The notes beneath the pieces were generated by a model. The model was not told the origin of the DNA, ran no database searches, and saw nothing but the letters and a program-made list of their open reading frames with translations. A DNA stretch of 64,000 nucleotides from Bradyrhizobium sp. 149 (GTDB taxonomy: Bacteria; Pseudomonadota; Alphaproteobacteria; Rhizobiales; Xanthobacteraceae), in contig NZ_JADPKK010000022.1 of assembly GCF_023073915.1 (NCBI RefSeq), positions 868,001-932,000 of the forward strand, given 5' to 3'. The position numbers and the translations under genes are program-made. Shown piece by piece: positions 1 through 9,155 of the stretch (position 1 is the stretch's first letter; each line of letters begins with the position of its first letter).

Positions 1-294
1 CCACCCCAATTCCGCACGAAATCAGTCACTTAACTGATTTTCTTGACACTCTCTGGCCATTCGTGCCGACGCCACGTCTTACAAAGACGTCCAGCACCGG
101 GTCGGGGGAGATGAGCGAGCCGTGCGTGCGGCTTATGCAACGTTGACTTGTAGTGCGGCGCCACACCCGTCGTCCCATGTCGCCGCAACCGCAAGAGCAC
201 CATCCGTCGCGACAAACAGCGCTACCGCGGCCGCCGCGTCATCGGGAACGCCTTCTGTCGCCAGAATAGTCGGCTATCGTTCGTACACTGAAGC

Positions 295-696
295 TCAAGG
301 ACTTAAGTTCATCACGATCGAAGCGCGTCGCAACGATGCCCGGCGAGAAGAACCCGTCGTTCGAGCATTGGGAATCTCCACACGTCTTGATGCTTGGAAG
401 TTATGTCGGCGTTCCTCCTGATCGCGGCGCTGGCACAAGGGCTGGCTCCGTCTTTGCGCATCCCGCTCTGCCCCAGAGGCCCAGCCGCCTACCGCGAGCC
501 ACATCACAACGCCCCGACAGAAGTTGAAGGCGAGACGTCCATGAAGAAAGCTGCTCCCCGGCTCTGACGCAGCCAGGCGATACGAATTGCCGAGAGCGCG
601 GACGATCTCGATCATCGCCATGAGGTCATGGTGCGTCAGCATCAAATGAGTGCTCGCGAGCGGCAGCAGAAGGGCTTGAATGCCAATGTTGTTCAT
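295..696 (-). CDS. possible small protein coupled to the AraC gene (doubtful)
   Basis: A 133-codon frame starts with an ATG that overlaps the stop codon of the upstream AraC gene in an ATGA arrangement, which would allow translational coupling. The first 70 residues are fairly hydrophobic with His and Met clusters (THLMLTHHDLMAMIE); the rest is Arg/Gln-rich and looks like non-coding translation. I recognise no family. The overlap is the only positive evidence. It could equally be a chance frame in the AraC 3' flank. The first 294 bases of the window hold no gene I can support. Confidence 0.22.
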   Translation of the reverse strand: MNNIGIQALLLPLASTHLMLTHHDLMAMIEIVRALGNSYRLAASEPGSSFLHGRLAFNFCRGVVMWLAVGGWASGAERDAQRRSQPLCQRRDQEERRHNFQASRRVEIPNARTTGSSRRASLRRASIVMNLSP

Positions 697-1547
697 GACG
701 GGCCTGCTCCTGCGCGCGGCAGCGGCATGAATTGCGCGAGATAGGCGCTCCTCCATTGATACGGCGTATCGCCGACAAAGCGCTTGAACACCGTGGTGAA
801 ATGCGCCTGGGTCTGGAAGCCTACGGTCAAGGCGATATCGACCAGAGTGATTTCGGCCTGCTTGAGCAGCTCCTGAGCGCGCTCAATGCGCCGCCGCAGC
901 AGATATTCGTGAGGCCGCACGCCGGTGGCTGCGCGGAACTGCGCGGCGAAGTGCATCCTGCTCAGACCGGCCACGGCGGCCATGTCCTGAAGCGTGATCT
1001 TGCTGGTCAGATTCTTGTCGACATATTGCAGGACGCGCTTGAGACGCCAATTCTGCAATGACCGTACGGTCCGGGTTCCGTCCTGCTCGTGAACGGTGTC
1101 AGCCGGATCGAGCTCAGCTAGTCCGCCTGTCGCCTGCCGGCTGAACGTCCGGGTGAGGATCGCAAGCCGTAGCGCGTCGGCCATGATGGCGGAATGGGTA
1201 TCGTGCGTGGCCTCGGTTGCCGCGAGCGCATCCGCGAGCCGTTGCATGACCGGATCGGTGAATTCTCCCGCTGCAAATGCCGTCTCGCTCTCGGCAGGCG
1301 CCCCCGCCAGGAGTTTTCCGGAGAGCCTGAAGCGAGGCTCGCGAGCGGCTGTGCGCTCGACATCAGCCGCATACGTCTCGACCGCCAGGGCCACGTCCAG
1401 ATGGACCAAAGACAGCATAGTTTCGCCTTGGTCGAACCGGTCAGGAAGTTTCGACAGCCCGAGCCGATCGCGATCGGCCGCCGAGATATCGATTGCGCGA
1501 ACGTCATGATCCAAAACCGTCTGTGAGCGTGACACCTGCAGCGACAT
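693..1547 (-). CDS. AraC-family transcriptional regulator
   Basis: A 284-residue cytoplasmic regulator. The N-terminal 165 residues are an unassigned sensing region. Residues about 170-270 form the double helix-turn-helix of the AraC/XylS family, with the first recognition helix around GLSRMHFAAQFRAATG and the second around VGFQTQAHFTTVFKR. The start is supported by GGAGAG six bases upstream of the ATG. The domain is nearly the same as in the AraC protein at 6021-7070, so the two are paralogues flanking a two-component system. The gene is divergent from the histidine kinase gene at 2001, with a 453-bp shared upstream region holding a perfect palindrome. The ligand and targets cannot be read from sequence; the adjacent kinase operon is a plausible target by position only. 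Confidence 0.9.
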   Translation of the reverse strand: MSLQVSRSQTVLDHDVRAIDISAADRDRLGLSKLPDRFDQGETMLSLVHLDVALAVETYAADVERTAAREPRFRLSGKLLAGAPAESETAFAAGEFTDPVMQRLADALAATEATHDTHSAIMADALRLAILTRTFSRQATGGLAELDPADTVHEQDGTRTVRSLQNWRLKRVLQYVDKNLTSKITLQDMAAVAGLSRMHFAAQFRAATGVRPHEYLLRRRIERAQELLKQAEITLVDIALTVGFQTQAHFTTVFKRFVGDTPYQWRSAYLAQFMPLPRAGAGPS

Positions 1548-2000
1548 CGTCGACTCTCCTTCTTCCGTTTTCGATCCGGCCAGGCCTGACCGGCTTGTCC
1601 GAATGTCATGAGAGCAGAGTAGTTCGGCGGTCCTCGCGATCCATTCTACGCGCGGGTGAGTCGATAGGTTCTCGGGTTAACCGAGTCATACCTAGGTATG
1701 TTCGCGGCATGTTCGTCTGGTGAGAATGCCGACGCGACACCTCACCGGCGTCGCGGATGCGGGCGGGACTCGCGGCGCGAACTGCCTGCGATAAGTTGAC
1801 GCGCTTTTTGCGTGGCTTCGCCGTGGAACCAGGCGAGTTGGCCGGCTTTTCCGGGGAATACCACACGTCGGTGCTTTCTCCGGATTGCGTGGCGCGCAGG
1901 TCTTCCACGCGAGCACGAAAATCACGCCGCTAGATGTTGTGGACACGATCAAATCGCGGCATCAACGCTGCCGGTATGAAAAGAACGACTGCCAGCGACG
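1548..2000. other. divergent intergenic region
   Basis: About 450 bp between the divergent AraC and histidine kinase genes. Frames on both strands are short and Arg-rich and look non-coding. It holds a 14-bp perfect palindrome at 1687-1700 and an imperfect one just before it (CTCGGGTTAACCGAG, about 1670-1684). Promoters of both genes must lie here; I see no clear sigma-70 hexamer pair. Confidence 0.5.
1687..1700. promoter_or_regulatory. candidate operator, 14-bp palindrome
   Basis: CATACCTAGGTATG is its own reverse complement. It sits about 140 bp upstream of the AraC start and 300 bp upstream of the kinase start. An AT-centred inverted repeat in a GC-rich divergent promoter region suggests a binding site for a dimeric regulator; the linked FixJ-like response regulator or the AraC protein are candidates. 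Function is inference. Confidence 0.45.
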
Positions 2001-3911
2001 ATGACGGCTCATGATCGAACCACGGGTTCATCCATGAGCCGCGCCGGCTTGCGATTCTGGTCCGCCGTGCTCGCCATCGCGGTCTTCCTGGTTGATGTGC
2101 TGACCCCGCTTGAGGGCGCGGTTGCGGTTCTCTACGTCGTGACGATCCTGCTCGCAGCGAAGACGAACCGGCGCGACGACACCATCGTCGCCGCGACCGG
2201 CTGCGTTGTCCTGACGATTATCGCCTATCTCCTGTCGCACGATCTGGAGAGCATCGCCTCGCCCGCCCTTCGCTTGCTGGTGAGCCTCGCGGCGATCGGG
2301 ATCACGACCTTACTGGCGCTCCAGAATCATGCGGCAACGAAGCGCCTCGCGGCGCAGGCGCGCCTGCTCAACCTCTCGCATGACATGATCTTCGTCAGGG
2401 ATCGCGGCGGCGTGATTACCTTCTGGAACAAGACCGCCGAGCAGGCCTTCGGCTGGTCGGCCGACGAGGCGCTCGGGCAGCTTGCCGACAGGCTTCTGCA
2501 AACCACATATCCCGATCGGCGCGAAACCATCGAAGCCGGCCTGCTCCAAACCGGCAGGTGGGAAGGCCGCGTGCAGCAGCGGACGAAAGACGGCGCCGTG
2601 CTCATCGTCGATGCCCGATGGGCCCTGCAGCACGACCGGCGCGGCAAGCCCGTCGGGGTGCTCGAAACGCATACCGACGTCACCGAGCGCGTCGCAGCAC
2701 ACAGCGCGCTGGTGCAAAGCGAGCAGCGATACCGCAGGATGTTCGACGCAAGCCGGATCGGCGTGGTCGAAGAGGACTGGAGCGAAGTCCGAGCCGCGCT
2801 GCAGTCGCTGGACACCGCGGATGCCAACGTGCGCGACTATCTGGTGCAACATCCCGATTTCGTCCGGCATGTCCGCCGGCTCGCTGGAATCACCGACGTC
2901 AATCCGGCCCTGCAGGCGATAGCAGGGGCAAACGGCGCCGCGATTTTCACCGAGAATGTGGACCGGCTTCTCGGCGAGAACGATCGGAATTTCCTCGGCG
3001 CATTGGTCGCGTTTGCGGAAGGCGAGCCGTTCTACGAAGGCGAGACCGAGCTCGTCAGGCTCGACGGACGCAAGGTTCCCGTGCTGTTTACGATCACGTT
3101 TCCCTCCGGGCCCGACGGCGATCGCAACGTGCTCACCTTCGTCATCGACGTCACCGAGCGCAAGCAGGCGCAGGATGCGTTGCTCGCGGCGCAGGCCGAA
3201 CTTGCCCATGCCGCGCGCGTCGCCACCCTCGGCGAGCTCAGCGCCTCAATTGCGCACGAAGTCAATCAGCCGCTGGCGGCAATAGTCACCAGCGGCGAAG
3301 CCGGCTTACGATGGCTGCGGCGCGACAAGCCCGATCTGAAGGAGGTCGCAGCCACGATCGTTCACATCGTCGCACAAGGCCGCCGTGCCAGCGAGGTCGT
3401 GGCCCGCATCCGGACCTTCCTGAAGAAGGCGCCTGCCCAGCGGGACAGTCTCGACGTCGCCGAGATCATCCAGGAAGCGGCCCTTCTGGTCGCGCGGGAG
3501 CTCGCGAATGATGACGTCGTCCTCACTGTCGAGACGGAGCCTGGCCTGAAGCCAATCCGCGGCGACCGGATCCAGCTTCAGCAGGTGCTTGTTAATCTGC
3601 TGGTCAATGCTGGCCAGGCCATGTCGGACCAGCCCGGTTCCCGCACCGTCACGCTACGCGCCAGCGCCGTCGACCCAGAGAGACTCGCCATCGCGGTGCA
3701 GGACAGCGGCCCCGGCATCCGGCCCGACGACATGCCGCGCCTGTTTGATCCGTTCTTCACGACGAAGCGCGGCGGAATGGGCATGGGACTTGCGATCTGC
3801 CGGACGACGGTGGAAGCTCACGGAGGCCAGTTGTCAGCCGAGAGCACGCCCGGCGCGGGAGCGACATTCCGCCTGACACTGCCATATGACCAAGAAAACA
3901 CTCGACCATGA
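2001..3911 (+). CDS. membrane PAS sensor histidine kinase (FixL/DctB type)
   Basis: A 636-residue kinase. Two to three hydrophobic segments lie at residues about 15-105. A PAS domain follows at about 115-235, then a second PAS-like domain at about 245-395 with a helical insertion (around YLVQHPDFVRH), then a HisKA domain whose H-box is SIAHEVNQPLAA (phospho-acceptor His about 419). The ATPase domain shows the N-box VNLLVNAGQAM, the G1 motif DSGPGI and the G2 motif GMGMGLAI. The HEVNQPL form is typical of kinases paired with FixJ-type regulators. The gene overlaps the next one by 4 bp, so the two form a cognate pair. An internal ATG at 2034 is an alternative start; neither has a strong ribosome site. 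No haem-binding signature is evident in the first PAS domain, so oxygen sensing is not claimed. Confidence 0.92.
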   Translation: MTAHDRTTGSSMSRAGLRFWSAVLAIAVFLVDVLTPLEGAVAVLYVVTILLAAKTNRRDDTIVAATGCVVLTIIAYLLSHDLESIASPALRLLVSLAAIGITTLLALQNHAATKRLAAQARLLNLSHDMIFVRDRGGVITFWNKTAEQAFGWSADEALGQLADRLLQTTYPDRRETIEAGLLQTGRWEGRVQQRTKDGAVLIVDARWALQHDRRGKPVGVLETHTDVTERVAAHSALVQSEQRYRRMFDASRIGVVEEDWSEVRAALQSLDTADANVRDYLVQHPDFVRHVRRLAGITDVNPALQAIAGANGAAIFTENVDRLLGENDRNFLGALVAFAEGEPFYEGETELVRLDGRKVPVLFTITFPSGPDGDRNVLTFVIDVTERKQAQDALLAAQAELAHAARVATLGELSASIAHEVNQPLAAIVTSGEAGLRWLRRDKPDLKEVAATIVHIVAQGRRASEVVARIRTFLKKAPAQRDSLDVAEIIQEAALLVARELANDDVVLTVETEPGLKPIRGDRIQLQQVLVNLLVNAGQAMSDQPGSRTVTLRASAVDPERLAIAVQDSGPGIRPDDMPRLFDPFFTTKRGGMGMGLAICRTTVEAHGGQLSAESTPGAGATFRLTLPYDQENTRP

Positions 3912-4579
3912 TACGACCAGATCACGCGCAACCGCCGGCCGGATCCCTCAACTCAGTCGTCATCATCGTTGATGATGACGCGGGAATCCGCGCCTCGCTC
4001 GACAGCCTGTTCCGATCCGTCGGCCTCGAGACGCGCCTGTTCGGCTCGCCGGCCGAATTGCTCGGCGGCTCGCTGCCCGACGGCCCTGGCTGCATCGTGC
4101 TGGACGTCCGCCTTCCCGGGGTGAGCGGGCTCGATCTGCAGAGCCAACTCGTCCGGCAGGGCATCAGCTATCCGATCATCTTCATGACGGGCCATGGGGA
4201 CATTCCCATGTCCGTGCGTGCCATGAAGGCCGGCGCTGTCGATTTCCTTTCCAAGCCGTTTCGCGACCAGGACATGCTCGACGCCGTGACGGCCGCGCTC
4301 GAGCGCGATGCGCAGCACCGGACCGAAGCCGCGACCAAGGAGGACATCCGCGCCCAATACGAGACCTTGACGGCGCGCGAGCGCGAGGTGATGGGCCATG
4401 TCACCGCCGGCCTGATGAACAAGCAGGTCGCCGCCCTGATCGGCCTCAGCGAGATCACGGTCAAGATCCACCGCGGGAACGTCATGCGCAAGATGGGGGT
4501 CCGGTCGTTCGCCGATCTCGTTCGCAAGGCCGAGGCGCTCGGAGTTTCCCAGACCCGCAGGACTACGGACCAAACCTGA
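3908..4579 (+). CDS. FixJ/NodW-type response regulator
   Basis: A 223-residue two-domain regulator. The receiver domain (about residues 15-130) has acidic residues VDDD at 21-24, phospho-acceptor Asp66 in VLDVRLP, Thr94 in FMTGHGDIPM and Lys116 in LSKPF. The GHGDIPM stretch is typical of the FixJ branch. A LuxR/GerE helix-turn-helix follows at about 150-210 (LTAREREVM, then NKQVAALIGLSEITVKIHR). It overlaps the kinase gene by 4 bp and is very likely phosphorylated by it. It probably activates transcription as a dimer; the palindrome upstream of the kinase gene is a candidate site, by position only. Confidence 0.93.
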   Translation: MIRPDHAQPPAGSLNSVVIIVDDDAGIRASLDSLFRSVGLETRLFGSPAELLGGSLPDGPGCIVLDVRLPGVSGLDLQSQLVRQGISYPIIFMTGHGDIPMSVRAMKAGAVDFLSKPFRDQDMLDAVTAALERDAQHRTEAATKEDIRAQYETLTAREREVMGHVTAGLMNKQVAALIGLSEITVKIHRGNVMRKMGVRSFADLVRKAEALGVSQTRRTTDQT

Positions 4580-4679
4580 GTATAATTCCGGCGAGACTGC
4601 CCCGGGTGCATAAGGCCCCATCGGCCGCGCAAAGGGGGACGCTCTCCTTGCGGAACACCGCAGTCAGGATTAAGCGCCT

Positions 4680-5060
4680 ATGGCCAAGACCCCGGTGATT
4701 GCGATCGTGGACGACGACGAAGGCGTTCGCGCGTCGCTGGCGAGCCTCGTGCGTTCGATCGGCTACGAGGCGCAGGCGTACGAAACCAGCATGGACTTCC
4801 TGCAAAACGCGCCGGGAGACGATCCGGCATGCATGATCGCCGACGTCCAGATGCCCGTTATCACGGGAGATGAGCTGCAGGCGCGGCTGGTTGCCGCAGG
4901 CCGCAATTTCCCGATCATCTTCATGACCGCATTTCCGAACGATACTGTGCGCCAGCGCGTCATGGCGGCGGGCGCACATTGTTATCTCGGCAAGCCGTCC
5001 AGCGGTGACGAGATCATCCGCTGTCTCGAAGAGGCGCTGGCAGGCCACTCGCCGCTATAG
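4680..5060 (+). CDS. single-domain response regulator (receiver only)
   Basis: A 126-residue receiver domain with no output domain. The usual residues are present: Asp11/Asp12/Asp13, phospho-acceptor Asp55 in MIADVQMP, Thr83 in IIFMTAF and Lys105 in YLGKPS. It lies 100 bp downstream of the FixJ-like gene on the same strand and resembles that receiver. It may act as a phosphate sink or competing partner for the upstream kinase, as shown for other stand-alone receivers (for example FixK-linked and CheY-type proteins). AGGA about ten bases before the ATG supports the start. Confidence 0.88.
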   Translation: MAKTPVIAIVDDDEGVRASLASLVRSIGYEAQAYETSMDFLQNAPGDDPACMIADVQMPVITGDELQARLVAAGRNFPIIFMTAFPNDTVRQRVMAAGAHCYLGKPSSGDEIIRCLEEALAGHSPL

Positions 5061-6020
5061 ACCGCCCGGCCATCTCATACTCGCAGGCGTATCACGACAT
5101 CGGCGGCGCCCACCGCTCTGCCGAGGGGATCGTGCGCGATGCGAAGCAACGCCGATGCTGCCGCCGAGGCGGACCGGCGTGGTCGGTCCGGTCGACGGCT
5201 AAATCACCAACCTCCTGCCGCGAGCAGGAGACTGTGCCATTACGAGCGTCAGCAACGTCTCGGTCATTGATTCCAACACTTCTTGGGCGACGGCTACTCC
5301 AAAGAGACCAATATAGCCCACGTCTGCGTGAGCGATCGCGCAAAAGCACGCTTGGTCGGCTACGCCGGACCCACATTGGGACACGTGAAGACCGTGCCCC
5401 GCGGCATCAAGGTGTCGAACGCCGCACGGGGCACGCAGGGCTTGCCAACGTGGATCCCATCGACGCCGTGCCGCCGGAAGGTGCCGCTGGTCTCCGGCAT
5501 GACCCGCGACGGTGACGACCCGACAGCCTGTGCGGGGACCGCCAAAACCTGGTTCGACCTGTTCCGTACGGGCCTCACGGATCCCTTGTCGGACTGGTTC
5601 GGCGAAGGTCGCCCGCCCTGTCCGAACTGCCTGCCGACCCACATCGCAGCCGCCACCAGGCTTGGAAGCGCTGCCCTGCTCTCGCGAACCGGCAATTCCT
5701 CCGGCTGAGAAGTCGTTCCAGGCCCCACCCCGGTCTCGACGCTTCTCCGCGGCTTCCCTGAATCGATCGTGAAAGCGAGCCGCCATCCATCTCCCGGGGC
5801 TGTCTCACACGGAACATGCAAAATCCTGATCAGCAGCCAAGGCCTTTCACCGCCTGATCTATTTAATGTCTTGGCCACATACGGTCGCTCCTCCGCATTT
5901 TGCAAAATCTCACAGTTCTTAAGGATCGATCACAAGCTTTGTGGCGGGACTAAACATATCGTCGTGGCATGCGGTTCTTGCGTTCGGCAGTCCGACAGCA
6001 AGACCTGAGACAGGGAATGA
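5061..6020. other. 960-bp intergenic region with one questionable ORF
   Basis: No confident gene. A plus-strand frame at 5283-5708 (141 codons from a TTG) has an unusually GC-rich third position for a chance ORF, and includes KTWFDLFRTGLTDPLSDWF and a PPCPNC motif, but it lacks an ATG, has a stop just upstream and matches no family I know. It may be a remnant of a broken gene. A minus-strand frame overlaps it (5360-5905) and looks like its shadow. The last 100 bp must hold the promoter of the next AraC gene. Confidence 0.35.
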
Positions 6021-7070
6021 ATGATGCTCACCGATATGCAAGCGGCCGGCGCTTGGTTGAGGTATCAACCCAGCCACCGCGAACCAGATTCTTCATTGGG
6101 GACGTCTGCACTTTTCTGCGAACGGACGTGGCGTCAGCCGGGGCAACGCGCGCGTACCGCGCTCGAGGAGATCACAATCTCGCGCTGGACCTATACGCAA
6201 ACAGGCGTAAGGCACGAAGAAGCGACAACGCCTGCCGACCGGTACTTCCTCGCGATAGCCCTGAAGACGACCCGGCTCAAGCTGACCAGGGGCAATCAGA
6301 CCGTCTTTGACGGCATTATGCCAGCCGGGACGCTATACGTCGGCGCGCCCTGCCAGCAGCTCAGCGCGCAGTTCCAAGCGCCGTGCGACTTCCTGCACTT
6401 TCACCTCTCTGCCAATTGCTTTTCATCTATGCAGCCGGAGACCAGACCGCTCACGCCCAATGGCCTGAACGATCTCGTGCTGTTGCGCGATCCCTTCGCC
6501 GAGCAGCTCGCTAAGGCGCTGATGCAACACGGCCAATCGGCCGATCAGGAGTTCGCGCACTGCATCGCCCGGACGCTTGCGATGCACGTAGCCCGACGCG
6601 AACTGCCGCACACGAAAGTCAATGCCTTGCCGAAATGGCGTCTTCGCCGCGTAGAGGAGTATGTCAGGGCGCACTACGGCCGCTGCATCAGCCTCTCGGA
6701 CCTTGCCCGGGCCGCGGGACTCTCCCGCATGCACTTCGCGGCGCAGTTTCGCGCCGCGACCGGATACCGGCCGCGCGAGTACCTCCTGCACCAGCGCATC
6801 GAGCATGCGAAATCGCTATTGTCGCATACAGAGACCCCTTTGGCTGAAGTGGCGCTGGTGGTCGGCTTCTGCACTCAGGCGCATTTCTCGACCGTCTTCA
6901 AACGGATCGCAGGCGAAACTCCGGCACGTTGGCGATGCGCCAGCCGGAACGCGCTGGCCTCGTCGGGGCTCGCCAGCGCCGATCCGGTTCCGGCACGCGC
7001 GCCAATGTCTCTTGTCCTGCCGGTGGACCTGCGTGAATCATGCGAAATGGGAAATAATTTGCGCACGTGA
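6021..7070 (+). CDS. AraC-family transcriptional regulator
   Basis: A 349-residue protein. Residues about 30-190 form an N-terminal region without a recognised ligand-binding signature. The AraC helix-turn-helix lies at about 200-300, with GLSRMHFAAQFRAATG and VGFCTQAHFSTVFKR; the last 40 residues are a variable tail. AGGGA just upstream of the ATG supports the start. It is convergent with the malonate decarboxylase operon and shares a terminator with it, so it is not placed like the usual LysR-type MdcR regulator. Its DNA-binding domain is close to that of the AraC protein at 693-1547, and the pair may recognise similar operators. Confidence 0.9.
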   Translation: MMLTDMQAAGAWLRYQPSHREPDSSLGTSALFCERTWRQPGQRARTALEEITISRWTYTQTGVRHEEATTPADRYFLAIALKTTRLKLTRGNQTVFDGIMPAGTLYVGAPCQQLSAQFQAPCDFLHFHLSANCFSSMQPETRPLTPNGLNDLVLLRDPFAEQLAKALMQHGQSADQEFAHCIARTLAMHVARRELPHTKVNALPKWRLRRVEEYVRAHYGRCISLSDLARAAGLSRMHFAAQFRAATGYRPREYLLHQRIEHAKSLLSHTETPLAEVALVVGFCTQAHFSTVFKRIAGETPARWRCASRNALASSGLASADPVPARAPMSLVLPVDLRESCEMGNNLRT

Positions 7071-7172
7071 AATACTTCGCCCGCGGAATCGGCGATGCTG
7101 CGCGTGTTAAGTGACTGAGACCTCCAAGTCACCGCTCGAGCCTCTCTCCTCCCTGGGCATACGAGCATTCTA

Positions 7173-7208
7173 GGGGCCGTCCTCCCCCCAAGGACGGCCC
7201 CCTTTTTT
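7173..7208 (+). terminator. Rho-independent terminator
   Basis: An 11-bp perfect stem (GGGGCCGTCCT paired with AGGACGGCCCC), a 7-base C-rich loop and six T's. The T run follows the plus-strand AraC gene. The same hairpin lies about 50 bp beyond mdcH and may also act on the opposing transcripts. Confidence 0.88.
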
Positions 7209-7256
7209 GACGGCGCGGCGCGATCGACGGCATCGTCTCTCCGGAACTTGCTCGCG

Positions 7257-8195
7257 CTAGGCGCTCAGGCGACGTGCAACCCAGGCGCGGACGCCCTGAA
7301 GGCTCCTGAAATCATCCAGGGAGCGAGCCGGAAGTCCGGCCGCGATGTCCGCAACCATGCCGCTGAGCGCGTGTCCCGGTCCGAGTTCGAGGAATGCCGT
7401 CGCGCCCGCTTCGACACAGGCTAGCAGGCAATCTGCCCATTGCACGGTTTGGGAAATCTGCGCGGCAAGCTTGTCGAGGCCGGCCTCGAGCGAGACGACC
7501 GGAGCGGCATCTATTCCGCTCAGAATGCGCGCACCGGTCGCCGGCGGGAAGACCACCGGTGCCAGGCGCAAGGTCTCACGAAATACGGCGGACGCCGCGG
7601 CGAGCCGTTTGGTGTGGGAGGCGACCTCAACCGGCAAAGCGATGATCCTTGCGGCGTGCATCCCCCGCGCGTTCTCGGCAATCCTGCTCAACGCCTCACG
7701 GCCGCCGCCGATGACAAAGGCGTCGCCCGGATTGACAATGGCGATCGATGCGCCGTGGCGTTCGCAAAGGCGACCGATCTCGTCTCGGGAAAGGCCGCGG
7801 ACGAAGATCAGCCCGTCGCCCGCGCGCGTGGCCGCATCCATGGCCTCCGCGCGGCGCGCCACGAGATCGAGCGTGGTGGTCGCATCAAACAAGCCGCCGA
7901 CACCCCAGGCCGCGACCTCGCCGACGCTATAGCCGGCAATGATGACGCCATGCGGGATGACATCTCCGAGCGCCCGCGCCGCAGCGAGCGGCTGCAAGGT
8001 GCAGAGAATCTGGCCGGCACGGTTGCGATGCAGGGTCTCATCGGCTTCGCCGCGCACTAGATCGCGCGGATCCCGGCCGCCGAGCAATGCGGCCGCATGC
8101 GCAAACAGCTGCGCGGCTTCCGGCGCATCGCCCGTGAGAGCGAACATGTCCCGATGCTGACTGCCTTGCCCCGAGCAAAGGATCGCAAGCGTCAT
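7257..8195 (-). CDS. mdcH: malonate decarboxylase, malonyltransferase (epsilon) subunit
   Basis: A 312-residue FabD-like acyltransferase. The N-terminal GQGSQHRDM motif and the nucleophile elbow AGYSVGE (active Ser) are typical of malonyl-CoA:ACP transacylases; the catalytic His is likely in EVASHTKRLA. In the malonate decarboxylase system MdcH moves the malonyl group from malonyl-CoA to the prosthetic-group thiol of MdcC, priming the enzyme. It is the last gene of the operon, 9 bp after the carrier gene. Family length is about 300 residues. The minus-strand transcript ends near the strong hairpin at 7173-7208. Confidence 0.93.
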   Translation of the reverse strand: MTLAILCSGQGSQHRDMFALTGDAPEAAQLFAHAAALLGGRDPRDLVRGEADETLHRNRAGQILCTLQPLAAARALGDVIPHGVIIAGYSVGEVAAWGVGGLFDATTTLDLVARRAEAMDAATRAGDGLIFVRGLSRDEIGRLCERHGASIAIVNPGDAFVIGGGREALSRIAENARGMHAARIIALPVEVASHTKRLAAASAVFRETLRLAPVVFPPATGARILSGIDAAPVVSLEAGLDKLAAQISQTVQWADCLLACVEAGATAFLELGPGHALSGMVADIAAGLPARSLDDFRSLQGVRAWVARRLSA

Positions 8196-8204
8196 GGTCC
8201 CGGC

Positions 8205-9155
8205 CTAATGAGGATAGAGCAGCGCGATTGCGATCGCCAGGGTCACCCCGCTGAAACCGGTACTGGCTATGACCATGGACCCTGCCCTTGCAGAATCTAG
8301 CCGGTAGTTGACTGCGAACAAGATTCCAAAGAAGCCAGAGGGGACGGCGGCGAGCAGAATAGCCGTTTTCGCAGCATCCTGCGTGATCGGAATGACGCAA
8401 ATGACCGCAACTGCCAACAGCGGGCGCACGATGTCCGAGGCGACGGTTGCAGCGGTGATCTTCCAATCCAGCCGAAACGACTGCGCCGACAGAATGGCTC
8501 CGGTGAGGAACAGGGCGACGCCGGCGGCCGAACTTCCTATCAGCGCGAGGCTCGCATGCGCCAACGCGTCGAGGCTCACATCCGACAACGAGAACAGGAT
8601 ACCAAGCGCGGGCGCGAGCACCACCGGCTTGGTGATCGCACGCCGGATTGCCGTCAGGACCTGCCGCGCCGCCATTTGCTCGCCGCGAGCCTTGGCGGCG
8701 CCCATTTCCGCCATGATCAGCGTCAGCGGACTGATGAGGATCGAGCCCGCCGCCAATGCAACGGCAACCGGCACAGTGCCGTCCGGCCCCACGACTGACG
8801 TCATGATCGGAAGGCCGACGCCGGCTAGATTCGGAAAGCCGATCGTCAACGCCTGTAACGATGCTTCCGACCGGGAGACCTTGGAGAACCCACGTGCGGC
8901 AAAATACCAGGCGAGATAGAGCAGCAGCATCGTCACGCCGAGCACCAGGAAGAGCGGGATCTGCTCGATCATCTCGCGGCGCGACGCCGAGGCGGTGGCG
9001 GCGAACAGCGAGGCTGGCAACGCAAAATCCATCACGAGTGCGTTGAGGGCGTCGACGTGGAGATTGTCGACGATATGAAATCTTCCGGCGGCGTATCCCA
9101 GCAATAGAACGAAGAAGACCGGCACCAGCGCCATCAGGATCGCGTTTGACATCAT
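8205..9155 (-). CDS. mdcF: auxin efflux carrier (AEC) family transporter, likely for malonate
   Basis: A 316-residue membrane protein with about ten hydrophobic segments in two halves, separated by a charged central loop (about residues 150-180). This is the layout of AEC carriers, which include the malonate carrier MdcF of Klebsiella and the malate/malonate carrier MleP. Its start overlaps the mdcB stop by 4 bp, inside the mdc operon. Malonate uptake is inferred from that position; the sequence alone gives only the family. No MdcLM/MadLM-type carrier is present. Confidence 0.88.
   Translation of the reverse strand: MMSNAILMALVPVFFVLLLGYAAGRFHIVDNLHVDALNALVMDFALPASLFAATASASRREMIEQIPLFLVLGVTMLLLYLAWYFAARGFSKVSRSEASLQALTIGFPNLAGVGLPIMTSVVGPDGTVPVAVALAAGSILISPLTLIMAEMGAAKARGEQMAARQVLTAIRRAITKPVVLAPALGILFSLSDVSLDALAHASLALIGSSAAGVALFLTGAILSAQSFRLDWKITAATVASDIVRPLLAVAVICVIPITQDAAKTAILLAAVPSGFFGILFAVNYRLDSARAGSMVIASTGFSGVTLAIAIALLYPH

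Noticed and set aside
1..294. possible gene at window start
   Set aside because: Frames on both strands are short and Arg/Ala-rich; no motif or start signal.
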